Shown piece by piece: positions 1 to 10,045 of a stretch of DNA of 64,000 nucleotides. The notes under the pieces were generated by a model that made no database searches, was not told the DNA's origin, and saw only the letters and a program-made list of their open reading frames with translations. A program made the translations under genes and the position numbers. Source of the DNA: Enterococcus alcedinis (lineage in GTDB: Bacteria; Bacillota; Bacilli; Lactobacillales; Enterococcaceae); assembly GCF_014635985.1 (NCBI RefSeq), contig NZ_BMDT01000013.1, forward strand, positions 1 through 64,000, in the 5' to 3' direction. The stretch's first letter is position 1; every line of letters begins with the position of its first letter.

Positions 1-62
1 TAATAGAAACATTCTACACGTTTGTTGTTTGTTTTGCTTGCTTTGTTCAGTTTTCAAAGGTC
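1..62 (-). other. Leader of an rRNA operon lying beyond the left edge
   Basis: Read on the minus strand this stretch contains CCTTTGAAAACTGAACAAAG followed by a run of AAAC/AAGC repeats. That is the typical precursor sequence just upstream of 16S rRNA in enterococci and other Firmicutes. It follows three tandem strong promoters (92-308) that also point left. The 16S gene itself is not in the window. The inference also fits the known order lysS followed by an rrn operon in Bacilli. Confidence 0.75.
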
Positions 63-91
63 TACGTTGTCGCGTCGTTAGCAACTCTTAT

Positions 92-120
92 ATCATATCA
101 GGTTGAGTTTTCATTGTCAA
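92..120 (-). promoter_or_regulatory. rRNA promoter, proximal (P3)
   Basis: On the minus strand there is a perfect -35 TTGACA (115-120), a 17-bp spacer and a -10 TATGAT (92-97). It is the promoter closest to the rRNA leader. Confidence 0.8.
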
Positions 121-186
121 CACTTTTTATAAAAGTTTTTTCAGGAAGTTTTTAAACAACCTTCAGCTGTTAACAGCGACTTCGTT

Positions 187-216
187 ATAATAACAAATCG
201 CATTGTTACTTGTCAA
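187..216 (-). promoter_or_regulatory. rRNA promoter, middle (P2)
   Basis: Minus strand: -35 TTGACA (211-216), 18-bp spacer, -10 TATTAT (187-192). It lies 96 bp upstream of the proximal promoter. Confidence 0.7.
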
Positions 217-279
217 CTACTTTTTAACATTTTTTCAATTTGAAAATTTGTTATTTTATGTTGTGTTTGCGACTTAGTT

Positions 280-308
280 ATAATAGCACTTTGTTAAACA
301 CACGTCAA
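280..308 (-). promoter_or_regulatory. rRNA promoter, distal (P1)
   Basis: Minus strand: -35 TTGACG (303-308), 17-bp spacer, -10 TATTAT (280-285). The downstream context (TATTATAACTAAG) resembles that of the middle promoter (TATTATAACGAAG), suggesting promoter duplication. Confidence 0.7.
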
Positions 309-493
309 TCGTTTTTTTAAAAAAACTTTTCGTATTTCCAACAACTACTAATATACCAAGGAAACAGCGTTAGGTCAATCAACAATCTAACACCTCCCCT
401 AACATAACTTACGACAATTAAGTGTTATTTTACTTCTTTTCGTTCGCATTTTAATCCATCTTGTTCCAATTTCTTTCATTAACCTCAATGAAA

Positions 494-531
494 AAGGCGC
501 AAAACAAAGACTTTCCTTTGCTTTACGCCTT
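494..531 (-). terminator. Terminator of lysS
   Basis: A 16-bp stem (arms AAGGCGTAAAGCAAAG and CTTTGTTTTGCGCCTT on the minus strand, with two wobble pairs) and a 6-nt loop are followed by TTTTT. It lies 12 bp beyond the lysS stop and separates lysS from the rrn promoters. Confidence 0.85.
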
Positions 532-543
532 AAAAAAATATTT

Positions 544-2040
<1,497 letters not shown>

Positions 2041-2139
2041 TCATCCTCCGTTCTATTTTTCACTACTTTTCTATAATGCCAATGAAAACGAGAAAAAGCA
2101 AGCTGAAGTTGCTTCTTCTACTTACTTCCTCTTGACTTT

Positions 2140-3141
2140 TTAACGCACAGTTGCTTGACTCTCGACCTTATCCAAGAACTCAGTCAATAACTGCAGCGTC
2201 ATTTCTCTTGTTTCGGATTGATTAATCGCTGCTTTGACTTTCGCAGCACGTGGAATGCCCTTTAGATAGTAGGCAGCGTGTTGACGAAATTCTCTAGCAG
2301 CAATTTTCTCACCTTTTAATTGAATCAAACGTTCAAAGTGAAGCTTCGCTGTATCGATTTTTTGACGTGGTGTTGGTTCAGCAATCAGTTCACCTGTTTC
2401 AAGGTAATGTTTTGTTCGATGAATCATCCAAGGATTCCCCATCGCAGCACGTCCAATCATCACCGCATCACAGCCAACTTCTTCAAACATTCTTTTGGCA
2501 TCTTCTGGCGTACGGACATCACCATTCCCCATAAATGGAATTGATAGGTGTTTTTTCACTTCACGCAAAACATCCCAGTTGGCATTGCCTTCATACATTT
2601 GCACTCGTGTACGACCGTGCATCGCAACCGCTGCTGCACCTGCGGCCTGAGCAGCCTTCGCATTTTCAACAGCAAAAATATGCTCATCATCCCAACCAAT
2701 ACGCATTTTAACGGTTACTGGTTTTTCAATCGCTGAAGAAACAGCATGCACCATTTCATAAACCTTATCCGGATCTAGTAACCACTTTGCACCCGCTTCG
2801 GCTTTAATAATTTTATTCACGGGACACCCCATATTGATATCAATAATATCGGCTGTCGTATTTTCTGCGACAAACTTCGCTGCCTCGACAAGTGTTTCTT
2901 TCGTGCCACCAAAAATTTGTAAACTTAATGGATGCTCAACTTCGTCATCAATGTACAACATTTCGAGTGTCTTTTTGTTGCGCATTTGAATCCCTTGATC
3001 GCTAATCATTTCGCACACAACCAGACCGGCACCGGCTTCTTTGACAGTTACCCGAAAAGCGGCGTTCGTAATCCCCGCCATTGGTGCCACAACGACACGG
3101 TTTGGAATGGCAACATCACCAATTTTCCAACCTTGCTCCAT
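2140..3141 (-). CDS. dusB: tRNA-dihydrouridine synthase
   Basis: FMN-dependent enzyme that reduces uridine to dihydrouridine in the tRNA D-loop. At 333 residues it is the usual size for the family. The N-terminal TIM barrel starts with [14 protein letters not shown]. The [11 protein letters not shown] motif holds the catalytic cysteine, and the FMN-phosphate region is recognisable as [11 protein letters not shown] followed by [11 protein letters not shown]. The ATG at 3141 directly abuts the hslO stop, and its ribosome site (GGAGG) lies inside the hslO 3' end, so the two are translationally coupled. Assignment to the DusB/Dus1 subgroup is from overall resemblance. Confidence 0.95.
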   Translation of the reverse strand: MEQGWKIGDVAIPNRVVVAPMAGITNAAFRVTVKEAGAGLVVCEMISDQGIQMRNKKTLEMLYIDDEVEHPLSLQIFGGTKETLVEAAKFVAENTTADIIDINMGCPVNKIIKAEAGAKWLLDPDKVYEMVHAVSSAIEKPVTVKMRIGWDDEHIFAVENAKAAQAAGAAAVAMHGRTRVQMYEGNANWDVLREVKKHLSIPFMGNGDVRTPEDAKRMFEEVGCDAVMIGRAAMGNPWMIHRTKHYLETGELIAEPTPRQKIDTAKLHFERLIQLKGEKIAAREFRQHAAYYLKGIPRAAKVKAAINQSETREMTLQLLTEFLDKVESQATVR

Positions 3142-4038
3142 CTACTTCTTGCCTCCAGTAATTTCTTCAATCAGATCCGTTAAGTCAGATTCATCAAAGT
3201 GATATTTATTATTACAAAATGAGCAGACAGTCTCGGCACCTTGATCTTCATCAATCATTGCTTGAATCTCGCTTGTACCCAAGGTTAAAATGGCACGTGA
3301 AAACTTCTCTTTTGAACAATCACACGAAAATTGAACGGGTTGCTCTTCTAAGAACAACATGCGTTCCCCTTCAAAAATCACTTCCAACAATTCCTCTGGC
3401 GTCTTACCTGAATCAATTAAATCTGAAACACGTGGCAATTGAGCTAGACGTTCTTCCAGTTTCGCTAAGACTACTTCATCGGCACCAGGTAACACTTGAA
3501 TCATAAAACCACCTGCTGCTTTAATCGTTTCATCTTTATCGACTAATACACTTAAGCCAACAGCTGAAGGGATTTGTTCCGACGCAGCTAAGTAGTAAGT
3601 AAAGTCCTCACCTAACTCACCTGAAACAATCGGTACTTGACCTGAGAAAGGTTCTTTCAAGCCTAAATCTTTAATCACGCTAAAAATACCTTCTGTTCCC
3701 ACAACGCCACGAACATCAATTTTCCCATGTTCATTAGAAGGAATACTCACATGTGGGTTTTGAATGTACCCTTTAACATTCCCATTTGCGTCACCATCAA
3801 CAATAATGGCACCTCCTGGACCGTTTCCTTGAATCTTAACCGTCAGACGATCGCCATCTGTTTTTAAATCCGCGCTACTTAATAGTAGTGTTCCGATTAA
3901 GGCACGACCTAAAGCCGCCGAAGAACTATGCCAAGTATCATGTCTTTTTTGTGCTTCTGTCACTGTTTCTGTTGCGTTAATTGCATATGCTCGAATGTAC
4001 CCATCATAGACGAGTGCTTTTGTAATGTAATCTTTCAT
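3142..4038 (-). CDS. hslO: Redox-regulated chaperone Hsp33
   Basis: Holdase chaperone activated by oxidative unfolding in the cytosol. At 298 residues it matches the family. The C-terminal zinc switch is visible as a CDCSK pair near residues 235-237 and a CSFCNNKYHF pair near 268-271, the four cysteines that bind zinc when reduced. ATG at 4038 has a GAGGAG site upstream. It is first in the hslO-dusB-lysS unit and has its own promoter (4071-4099). Confidence 0.95.
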   Translation of the reverse strand: MKDYITKALVYDGYIRAYAINATETVTEAQKRHDTWHSSSAALGRALIGTLLLSSADLKTDGDRLTVKIQGNGPGGAIIVDGDANGNVKGYIQNPHVSIPSNEHGKIDVRGVVGTEGIFSVIKDLGLKEPFSGQVPIVSGELGEDFTYYLAASEQIPSAVGLSVLVDKDETIKAAGGFMIQVLPGADEVVLAKLEERLAQLPRVSDLIDSGKTPEELLEVIFEGERMLFLEEQPVQFSCDCSKEKFSRAILTLGTSEIQAMIDEDQGAETVCSFCNNKYHFDESDLTDLIEEITGGKK

Positions 4039-4070
4039 TATTCGGTTCGCTCCTCTTATTTACTCATTGC

Positions 4071-4099
4071 ATCATACTAGCATCTCTTATTTTTTTCAA
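4071..4099 (-). promoter_or_regulatory. Promoter of hslO-dusB-lysS
   Basis: Minus strand: -35 TTGAAA (4094-4099), 17-bp spacer, -10 TATGAT (4071-4076), about 33 bp upstream of the hslO start. This is a good match to the housekeeping sigma consensus. Confidence 0.7.
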
Positions 4100-4149
4100 C
4101 AAGGATGCCTAAATTTTAATAAAAAGAAACATAAAAAACGTGCTTAACA

Positions 4150-4216
4150 ACTAGAGATAAGCCGACCGTAGAAACAATCGCTGCTTGATTTTATTCGGAG
4201 GTAGGACTATCTACGA
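4150..4216 (-). repeat. Diverged copy of intergenic repeat A (core only)
   Basis: The plus strand reads GAGATAAGCC..., then AACAATCG..TTGATTTTATT and GGAGGTAGGACTATCTACGAG. This lines up with the reverse complement of repeat A (GAGATAACG..., AAAAATCG..TTGATTTTATC, AGAGGAAGAGTTATCTCCGAA at 22921-22985). The conserved ends are not recognisable, so this is a decayed copy. It lies in the ftsH-hslO gap. Confidence 0.5.
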
Positions 4217-4237
4217 GTCGTAACTTCTTTTATGCCA

Positions 4238-4273
4238 TTAAAAAAAGAAGTTACGCCATCATCGGCGTAACCT
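4238..4273 (-). terminator. Terminator of ftsH
   Basis: A perfect 8-bp stem GTTACGCC/GGCGTAAC with a 6-nt loop is followed on the minus strand by TTCTTTTTTTA. A competing hairpin (arms GTAACTTCTTTT and AAAAGAAGTTAC, 4220-4252) overlaps it. It ends the tilS-hpt-ftsH transcript. Confidence 0.8.
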
Positions 4274-4283
4274 CTCATTTGAA

Positions 4284-6377
4284 CTATTTTTCTGAGTTAT
4301 CGGTTGATTCGTCTTTCGACTCTTCTTTTGACTCTTCGTTTAACTCTGCTTTTTCGCTTTCAAATTCTTCATGCTCTTCTACTTGTTTTTGAGCGTCTTT
4401 TTCTTCTAGTGCACGTTTTGCTTCTTCATAAGATTGGGCAACGCGTTCACTTGGGAATTCATCCTCTTTGAAATCGGCTGGCATTTCACCTGTTTCAAAG
4501 AGTGACTTGATTGCTTTGGCATCAAGTGTTTCAAATTCAAGTAATTTTTGAGCAATCAATTCATTTTTCTCGCGATGTTCTTCAATGATTTCACGCGCTT
4601 TTTCGTGCGCCTCCATTAAGATACGGCGTACTTCTTGATCGATTTCAAATGCAACTTGTTCAGAGTATGCTTTTGTTTGACCATAATCACGACCAACGAA
4701 GACTTGATGGTTTCCTTCATATTGAACCGGACCTAAGTCACTCATTCCATATTCGGTTACCATACTACGTGCAAGAGCTGTTGCTTGTTCGAAGTCATTA
4801 GATGCACCTGTTGATTGAACGTTGAAGAACACTTCTTCAGCTGTACGTCCACCTAAAAGGCCAACGATTTGTTCAAACATGTCTTCTTTTGTAAGTAAGA
4901 ATTGTTCTTCTCTTGGTAATGCGATCATATACCCACCTGCACGACCACGAGGGATAATCGTTACTTTGTGGACAATACGTGCGCGGCTTAAAATTAAACC
5001 TACGATGGTATGACCCGCTTCGTGATAAGCAATCATCTCGCGTTCGCGTTTATTAATTGCGCGGTCTTTTTTAGCAGGACCTGCAATCACACGATCTTGT
5101 GCTTCATCAATATCTGAAGCATCAATTTTCTTTTTATTACGACGCGCAGCAACAAGTGCTGCTTCGTTTAAGACGTTTTCTAATTCTGCACCAGCAAAAC
5201 CTGGTGTTTGTTGTGCAACAACTTTTAAATCAACATCGTTTGCTAATGGCTTATTACGAGCATGAACACGTAAAATCGCTTCGCGTCCTTTAACATCTGG
5301 ACGACCAACTAAGATTTGACGGTCAAAACGACCTGGACGTAATAACGCCGGATCTAAGACGTCTGAACGGTTGGTTGCAGCAATGACGATAACGCCTTCG
5401 TTTCCACCAAATCCATCCATCTCGACTAATAATTGGTTTAAGGTTTGTTCACGTTCATCATGTCCGCCACCCATACCTGCGCCACGTTGACGACCAACTG
5501 CATCGATCTCATCAATAAAGATAATAGCAGGAGCATTTTTCTTCGCTGTTTCAAATAAATCACGTACACGACTGGCACCGACACCGACGAACATCTCTAC
5601 GAAATCAGAACCTGAAATCGAATAGAATGGTACGCCTGCTTCACCAGCAACGGCTTTTGCAAGTAATGTTTTACCCGTTCCTGGAGGTCCCTCTAAAAGA
5701 ACACCAGCTGGAATACGAGCACCTAATGCCACGAAACGACGTGGATCTTTTAGGAATTCAACAACTTCAACTAATTCTTGTTTTTCTTCTTCTGCACCAG
5801 CAACGTCTGAAAAACGAATTTTAACAGCTTTGGCATCGGCTTCTTTGGCTTTTGATTTACCGAAGTTCATCACGCCACGACCTCCGCCGCCGCCTCCGCC
5901 GCCACCTTGTTGACTCATCATCATATAGAAGAAGAAGATGAAAATCACGATTGGTAAGAAGCTAAGTAAGAGTGAAACCCAAATACCACTTGAAGATTCT
6001 TCTTGAATCACTGTTTTAACGCCTGCTGCTTTGGCAGTCGACGTAATTTCGTGTAAGGTTGAGTCATTTGGCAAAACAATCGTTGTAAAGCGGCTCGTCG
6101 CTGCTTGAGTTGAACCAAGCACACTTAGGCCATTACTATTTTCAACTTTTTGCTCTGATTTAAACTCACCAGTAATTCGATACACACCATTTGCAGGTTG
6201 GATCGTAAATTCTTTAACTGTACCATCTTTTAATTGCTGTGAAAACTTTGAATATTCAATTTCAGGTGTCTGACTATTTCCGTTTCCGAAGAAAAAGTAG
6301 ACCACCATGACCATCGCTAATAAAATTAGTACATAATAAAGGGTATTTCTAACGGTACCTTTATTCTTATTATTCAT
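4284..6377 (-). CDS. ftsH: ATP-dependent zinc metalloprotease FtsH
   Basis: Membrane-anchored AAA+ protease that degrades misassembled membrane proteins and regulators. The 697 residues comprise two N-terminal membrane helices (about 10-30 and 130-152) flanking an extracytoplasmic domain, the AAA module with Walker A GPPGTGKT near 229-236 and FIDEIDAVG Walker B, and the zinc site HEAGH near 450-454. The C terminus is a charged Glu/Lys/Ser-rich tail. I chose ATG 6377 because AAGGAGGAG lies 4 nt upstream; the longer reading would place the ribosome site inside the gene. A run of nine glycines follows the second helix. It follows hpt and also has its own promoter. Confidence 0.97.
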   Translation of the reverse strand: MNNKNKGTVRNTLYYVLILLAMVMVVYFFFGNGNSQTPEIEYSKFSQQLKDGTVKEFTIQPANGVYRITGEFKSEQKVENSNGLSVLGSTQAATSRFTTIVLPNDSTLHEITSTAKAAGVKTVIQEESSSGIWVSLLLSFLPIVIFIFFFYMMMSQQGGGGGGGGGRGVMNFGKSKAKEADAKAVKIRFSDVAGAEEEKQELVEVVEFLKDPRRFVALGARIPAGVLLEGPPGTGKTLLAKAVAGEAGVPFYSISGSDFVEMFVGVGASRVRDLFETAKKNAPAIIFIDEIDAVGRQRGAGMGGGHDEREQTLNQLLVEMDGFGGNEGVIVIAATNRSDVLDPALLRPGRFDRQILVGRPDVKGREAILRVHARNKPLANDVDLKVVAQQTPGFAGAELENVLNEAALVAARRNKKKIDASDIDEAQDRVIAGPAKKDRAINKREREMIAYHEAGHTIVGLILSRARIVHKVTIIPRGRAGGYMIALPREEQFLLTKEDMFEQIVGLLGGRTAEEVFFNVQSTGASNDFEQATALARSMVTEYGMSDLGPVQYEGNHQVFVGRDYGQTKAYSEQVAFEIDQEVRRILMEAHEKAREIIEEHREKNELIAQKLLEFETLDAKAIKSLFETGEMPADFKEDEFPSERVAQSYEEAKRALEEKDAQKQVEEHEEFESEKAELNEESKEESKDESTDNSEK

Positions 6378-6412
6378 GGGACTCCTCCTTAGCATTTTGT
6401 CTATCTCTGACC

Positions 6413-6441
6413 ATTATACTGTATTCCTGTTACTTTGAAAA
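6413..6441 (-). promoter_or_regulatory. Promoter of ftsH
   Basis: Minus strand: -35 TTTTCA (6436-6441), 17-bp spacer, perfect -10 TATAAT (6413-6418), in the 67-bp gap between hpt and ftsH. It would give ftsH transcription independent of tilS-hpt. Confidence 0.6.
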
Positions 6442-6444
6442 CGC

Positions 6445-6993
6445 TCAATTTTGAGTCTGATAGATTTCCGGCTTCAAAACACCGACATACGGAAGGTTAC
6501 GATAGTGTTGTTCATAGTCCAAACCATAGCCTACAACAAACTCATTTGGCACATCAAAACCAACATAATCCGCTTTAATATCAACAACGCGTCCTTCTGG
6601 TTTATCTAATAACGTGACAATTTTGACTGAGCTTGCTTTGCGGTATTTGAATAAGTCGACTAAATACGCCAATGTACGACCGCTATCAATAATGTCTTCT
6701 ACGACTAAAAGGTCGCGACCTTCAACGTTTGTATTTAAGTCCTTCACAATTTTAACTTCACCGGAAGATACCAACGCATTCCCGTAACTTGAAACATCCA
6801 TGAAATCAATTTCTAATGGGCAATCCATTTCACGGACAATATCCGCCATAAAAGGAACAGCTCCCGTTAAGACACCGACTACTAATGGTGTTTTCCCTGC
6901 ATATTCTTTGGTCAATTCTTGACCTAATTCAGCACAACGCTGACTAATTTCTTCTCTTGTAATTAAGATTTTTTCGATATCATTTGCTAACAT
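6445..6993 (-). CDS. hpt: Hypoxanthine(-guanine) phosphoribosyltransferase
   Basis: Purine salvage enzyme converting hypoxanthine or guanine plus PRPP to IMP or GMP. At 182 residues it is typical. The PRPP-binding loop is [11 protein letters not shown] near residues 96-106, and the C-terminal base-binding segment includes [20 protein letters not shown] at 6993 has AAGGAG upstream. It lies 19 bp after tilS, the conserved tilS-hpt-ftsH order of Bacilli. Confidence 0.96.
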   Translation of the reverse strand: MLANDIEKILITREEISQRCAELGQELTKEYAGKTPLVVGVLTGAVPFMADIVREMDCPLEIDFMDVSSYGNALVSSGEVKIVKDLNTNVEGRDLLVVEDIIDSGRTLAYLVDLFKYRKASSVKIVTLLDKPEGRVVDIKADYVGFDVPNEFVVGYGLDYEQHYRNLPYVGVLKPEIYQTQN

Positions 6994-7012
6994 AAAGTTC
7001 TCCTTCCAATCA

Positions 7013-8395
7013 TCACTTCTTATATTTAAAAAGAAGTACGTAGTGTATTTTATCAGTTTCTTCCATAATACTCAAATAGGAAAGTGTATATGGTAAGATT
7101 CCGATAACTTTATTTTCTGGATCAACAACAAGCCACGCCTTATCCCGTTCTTCTAGTGGTGTTTTTTGATCAATAAAATAGCGTGAAACCTTCTTACGGA
7201 GTTGTTTATTCAACAAAAATCGATCTCCTGGTTCCCGTTTTCGTAAAACGAGCGATTGTACTGAGTCTACGCAAAATCCTTGGCGAAATTCTGACCAAAG
7301 TTTGACTTTTTCTGGAATTTTTTCTTCACCTACCGGAAAGAAGCCCACCCATTGATCCTCGGCTAGAAAAAAAGATTGCCCTAACGCGATGGTTCTTGCT
7401 TGTTGTTTGATCGATTTTGTTTGATTTTTCTTTAAGTGAAGCTCACCATAGCGCCGGCTAAAATGCCAGCCTTCCACTAAATCAATTTGCCATTGAGGTT
7501 TTCCTTGTTGGTCTAAAAGTGTCATCATTTTGTCTAATTGTTTCTTCGAAATTACTAACTGCCAAGTCACTTGCGCAAAACGCACGACTTCTTTCAAAAA
7601 GTACTTTCGTTCAAAAGGCGACACACGTGCATACCAATCCAGGTCAATCGTCAATTCCTCGAATCCAGTCTGAACATTTTGTGCAAACCAGTTTTTTTGT
7701 TGTTGACTCAACCAACCATCCAACTCTTGAATTTGTTCGGATAATTGTTGGAAATGTGCAAAACTTTGTTCGTTTTCGGATTTTATAACAGGTAGCACTT
7801 GATGTCTTAACCGATTACGTTGATAGTTCAATGTTTGATTGGTTTCATCTTCAAAAAAAATCAGTTGGTGCTCTTGCGCATATTGACGCAACGTTTCTTT
7901 CGAATGGTAGAGTAATGGGCGAACCAAGCGACCAGATCCAAACACTTGCGTTAACACAATCCCTTGACTGGCAAAAAGATCACCCGTCCGAACCATTTTC
8001 ATCAAGATTGTTTCGACTTGGTCTTCCTGATGATGAGCGGTCACTAACACGTCATAATGATATTTTTCCATGATTTCTTTAAAAAAATCATAGCGAAATT
8101 CACGTGCCTGGCTTTCAATATTGCCTTTTGCAGGTACTTGCCAACGTTGCGTGTAAAAAGGAATCTTCTCTTTGTGACAATAATCGGCGATAAATGCTTC
8201 TTCTTTAATAGAAACTTCGCGTAATTGATGATTCACGTGCGCCACACCAATGGTTAGTCCTGTGTTCGTTAGCTCTTGTAAAACATGCAACAATACCATC
8301 GAATCTAGGCCAGTAGAAACGGCAATTAACACTCTAGATTCATTGTGCCACAAGTGGTTATCGATGGCTATTTTTTGCACCTGATCTACCAACAT
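7013..8395 (-). CDS. tilS: tRNA(Ile)-lysidine synthase
   Basis: Converts C34 of the CAU-anticodon tRNA-Ile to lysidine using ATP and lysine, so it is essential for decoding AUA. The 460-residue protein opens with an N-type ATP pyrophosphatase domain. Its PP-loop reads [12 protein letters not shown] (about residues 25-36), with T in place of the first G of the usual SGGxDS motif. TilS middle and C-terminal domains follow. ATG 8395 is preceded by AAGGAAGG. Its upstream region is occupied by two tandem intergenic repeats (8432-8676), so its promoter is unclear. Confidence 0.94.
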   Translation of the reverse strand: MLVDQVQKIAIDNHLWHNESRVLIAVSTGLDSMVLLHVLQELTNTGLTIGVAHVNHQLREVSIKEEAFIADYCHKEKIPFYTQRWQVPAKGNIESQAREFRYDFFKEIMEKYHYDVLVTAHHQEDQVETILMKMVRTGDLFASQGIVLTQVFGSGRLVRPLLYHSKETLRQYAQEHQLIFFEDETNQTLNYQRNRLRHQVLPVIKSENEQSFAHFQQLSEQIQELDGWLSQQQKNWFAQNVQTGFEELTIDLDWYARVSPFERKYFLKEVVRFAQVTWQLVISKKQLDKMMTLLDQQGKPQWQIDLVEGWHFSRRYGELHLKKNQTKSIKQQARTIALGQSFFLAEDQWVGFFPVGEEKIPEKVKLWSEFRQGFCVDSVQSLVLRKREPGDRFLLNKQLRKKVSRYFIDQKTPLEERDKAWLVVDPENKVIGILPYTLSYLSIMEETDKIHYVLLFKYKK

Positions 8396-8431
8396 TTAAT
8401 CGACCTTCCTTTTTATTGAATGTTTGTCAGA

Positions 8432-8552
8432 TAAACGGCATTGTTGGGGCTGTGACTCGGTAATAAGCCAGAATCTTTTTGAAAGTAAAGAACACTTTCA
8501 AACGATTCTTTGCTTATTACTCGTCACAAAACGCCCCAAAGCAATAGCCTCT
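8432..8552 (+). repeat. Intergenic palindromic repeat B, copy 1
   Basis: This unit of about 120 bp can fold end to end. The ends ATTGTTGGGGC and GCCCCAAAGCAAT pair imperfectly. Next come GTGACTCGGTAATAAGCC and GGCTTATTACTCGTCAC-like arms, and the centre holds a perfect TTTGAAAGT/ACTTTCAAA stem. A close copy is at 56699-56817, and half a copy lies at 23012-23052. It is directly followed by repeat A. Confidence 0.8.
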
Positions 8553-8555
8553 CAT

Positions 8556-8676
8556 GTAAACGGTGTTGTTGGAGCAGTTGCTCGGTGATAGCTCTTCCTC
8601 TGGATAAAATCAAAAAACGATTTTTCCATAGGCTTCGCTATCACTCGCACCTGAGCGCTCCAAAGCAACGACCTCT
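8556..8676 (+). repeat. Intergenic palindromic repeat A, copy 1
   Basis: A 120-bp unit starting AACGGTGTTGTTGGAGC and ending GCGCTCCAAAGCAACGACCT. Internal arms GGTGATAGC/GCTATCAC and GGATAAAATC/GATTTTTCC make a long imperfect hairpin. Close relatives are at 22890-23009 (inverted) and 56575-56698. It lies just beyond the yabR terminator. Confidence 0.85.
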
Positions 8677-8677
8677 C

Positions 8678-8717
8678 AATAAAAAAACAGGTGGTTCGTT
8701 TTTACGTCCACCTGTTT
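8678..8717 (-). terminator. Terminator of yabR
   Basis: Perfect 10-bp stem AAACAGGTGG/CCACCTGTTT followed on the minus strand by a run of T residues, 10 bp past the yabR stop. Confidence 0.85.
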
Positions 8718-8727
8718 CACATTTTAA

Positions 8728-9186
8728 TTAGTTGCGGCGTCCGCCACGTCCGCCACGTTTACCTTCTGTGCTTCGGCGTAATGTTGACAAACGATCGTCA
8801 CTATCTTTTAAGAATCCACTCATTAGTGAGTCAAAATCTTGCTTACCACCCATATTGCTTGAATTCGTATTCTGATTTTTAACGAATGGTTTTTTAGTAT
8901 TCGGACGTTGAAATTCTTTTTTAGGAAATTCACGTCGTTCTTCTTTTGGTTTGTCGACTGCTTTGCGAATTGACAATCCAACTTTCCCGTCGTTTCCAAC
9001 AGTCGTGACTAAAACAGTTACCTCTTCGCCTACTTTTAGCACCTCATTGATGTCCTTTACAAAACCATCTGAGACTTCACTAATATGAACAAGGCCTGTT
9101 TTGCCTCCTCCTAAATCAATAAATGCACCAAAATTCGTAATCCCCGATACTTTTCCCTTTAGTTTAACTCCAACTTCGATTGACAT
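8728..9186 (-). CDS. yabR: S1-domain RNA-binding protein (YabR/CvfD-like)
   Basis: The single N-terminal S1 domain (about residues 1-75) has the typical core GKVSGITNFGAFIDL..GLVHISE. A basic, low-complexity tail ending in RGGRGGRRN follows, and the total is 152 residues. Relatives (YabR, general stress protein 13, pneumococcal CvfD) bind RNA or ribosomes and act in post-transcriptional regulation; the precise role here is not shown by the sequence. It sits downstream of divIC, as in other Bacilli. An extended -10 promoter upstream and a terminator downstream let it be expressed alone. Confidence 0.9.
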   Translation of the reverse strand: MSIEVGVKLKGKVSGITNFGAFIDLGGGKTGLVHISEVSDGFVKDINEVLKVGEEVTVLVTTVGNDGKVGLSIRKAVDKPKEERREFPKKEFQRPNTKKPFVKNQNTNSSNMGGKQDFDSLMSGFLKDSDDRLSTLRRSTEGKRGGRGGRRN

Positions 9187-9237
9187 AAAACCTTTGTTCC
9201 TCCTAATATTTTACCCATTTATTTGGTCATCACTGCC

Positions 9238-9262
9238 TAGCAAAGCAATCGCCTCGTTAGAC
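9238..9262 (-). repeat. Solo end-fragment resembling repeat A/B termini
   Basis: The minus strand reads GAGGCGATTGCTTTG, close to the conserved end GAGGTCGTTGCTTTGGAG of repeats A and B. No rest of the element is recognisable. It lies between divIC and yabR. The match is short, so it could be chance. Confidence 0.3.
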
Positions 9263-9282
9263 AACAATAATGATTGAATCCG

Positions 9283-9291
9283 ATTATAGCA
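9283..9291 (-). promoter_or_regulatory. Extended -10 promoter of yabR
   Basis: Minus strand TGCTATAAT, a perfect extended -10 element, about 95 bp upstream of the yabR start. No good -35 box is present, which extended -10 promoters can tolerate. Confidence 0.5.
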
Positions 9292-9323
9292 TGACTTGCG
9301 ATTGAATAGTATCATTCATAGCT

Positions 9324-9710
9324 TTATTCTTTGTTTTTTTCTTGTTCTGGTAGTGGGAAAACAAGTTCTCCTTCTTTCGAGTACAAGAAACGATCACGGG
9401 CAATTTTAGCAACGTAATCTTCATCTTCTAAAAGACTGACTTCTTTTTCTAAAGCAGCTTTCTCTTTTGTCGAAGCGTTTTTTTCCGAGATTGCTTCACT
9501 TTGATAATTCTCTAAGTTCTGTAGACGGAGGTAATCATTAAATAATGAAATACCAACACTCACAAAGATTAATGTTGCGACACCAAAAATTAGCGCTAAA
9601 CGGCGGCGACGAAAAATGACCTCTCTACGTTTCTTCACTTGTTGCGCGTAATGTTGCCTCGCGTAGTCATTTTCAAGAAATTCAATTTTATTGTCTTCTT
9701 CTTGATTCAT
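9324..9710 (-). CDS. divIC: Septum formation initiator DivIC (FtsB family)
   Basis: Small bitopic divisome protein that works with FtsL/DivIB in septal peptidoglycan synthesis. Of 128 residues, about 1-35 are cytoplasmic and basic, one membrane helix spans about 38-58 (LALIFGVATLIFVSVGISLF), and an extracellular coiled coil rich in Glu/Lys/Leu follows. The family segment YVAKIARDRFLYSKEGELVFPLPE is seen at the end. ATG 9710 has a GGAGGG site. It sits 68 bp after rqcP, the conserved yabO-divIC order. Confidence 0.92.
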   Translation of the reverse strand: MNQEEDNKIEFLENDYARQHYAQQVKKRREVIFRRRRLALIFGVATLIFVSVGISLFNDYLRLQNLENYQSEAISEKNASTKEKAALEKEVSLLEDEDYVAKIARDRFLYSKEGELVFPLPEQEKNKE

Positions 9711-9778
9711 TTAATCCCTCCGTTCATGCGACAGTCCATTTTATTATACCAACATCCGAATAGGTTGTCTAACCTAAA

Positions 9779-10045
9779 TTAGTCCTCCGACGCTTGTTTT
9801 TCATCTGAAATTAACGTGTACATTTGCGCTGCATCTTCTTTTTTAGTCGATTCGTGTAGTTCTCGAATTTCATAAATAACAATGCGATTTCCAAATTGAA
9901 TCTGTAATTGATCACCAATTTTGACACTGCTGCTTGATTTGGCCACTTTACCATTAATTTGAATTCTGCCTTTGTCCGCCACTTCTTTTGCGACTGAACG
10001 TCTTTTTATAATGCGAGAAATTTTTAAAAATTTATCTAATCTCAT
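9779..10045 (-). CDS. rqcP: RqcP, S4-domain ribosome quality-control factor
   Basis: The 88-residue protein is essentially one S4 RNA-binding domain ([16 protein letters not shown] at the start, then [13 protein letters not shown]). In Bacillus its orthologue (YabO) works with RqcH to add alanine tails to stalled nascent chains on free 50S subunits. I chose ATG 10045 because S4 proteins begin exactly here, and because this ATG overlaps the yabM stop as ATGA, a classic coupling arrangement. The longer reading would add 18 residues lying inside yabM. Confidence 0.93.
   Translation of the reverse strand: MRLDKFLKISRIIKRRSVAKEVADKGRIQINGKVAKSSSSVKIGDQLQIQFGNRIVIYEIRELHESTKKEDAAQMYTLISDEKQASED

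Noticed and set aside
8432..8676. CRISPR array
   Set aside because: Units are long, palindromic and different from each other, without regularly spaced identical short repeats or cas genes.
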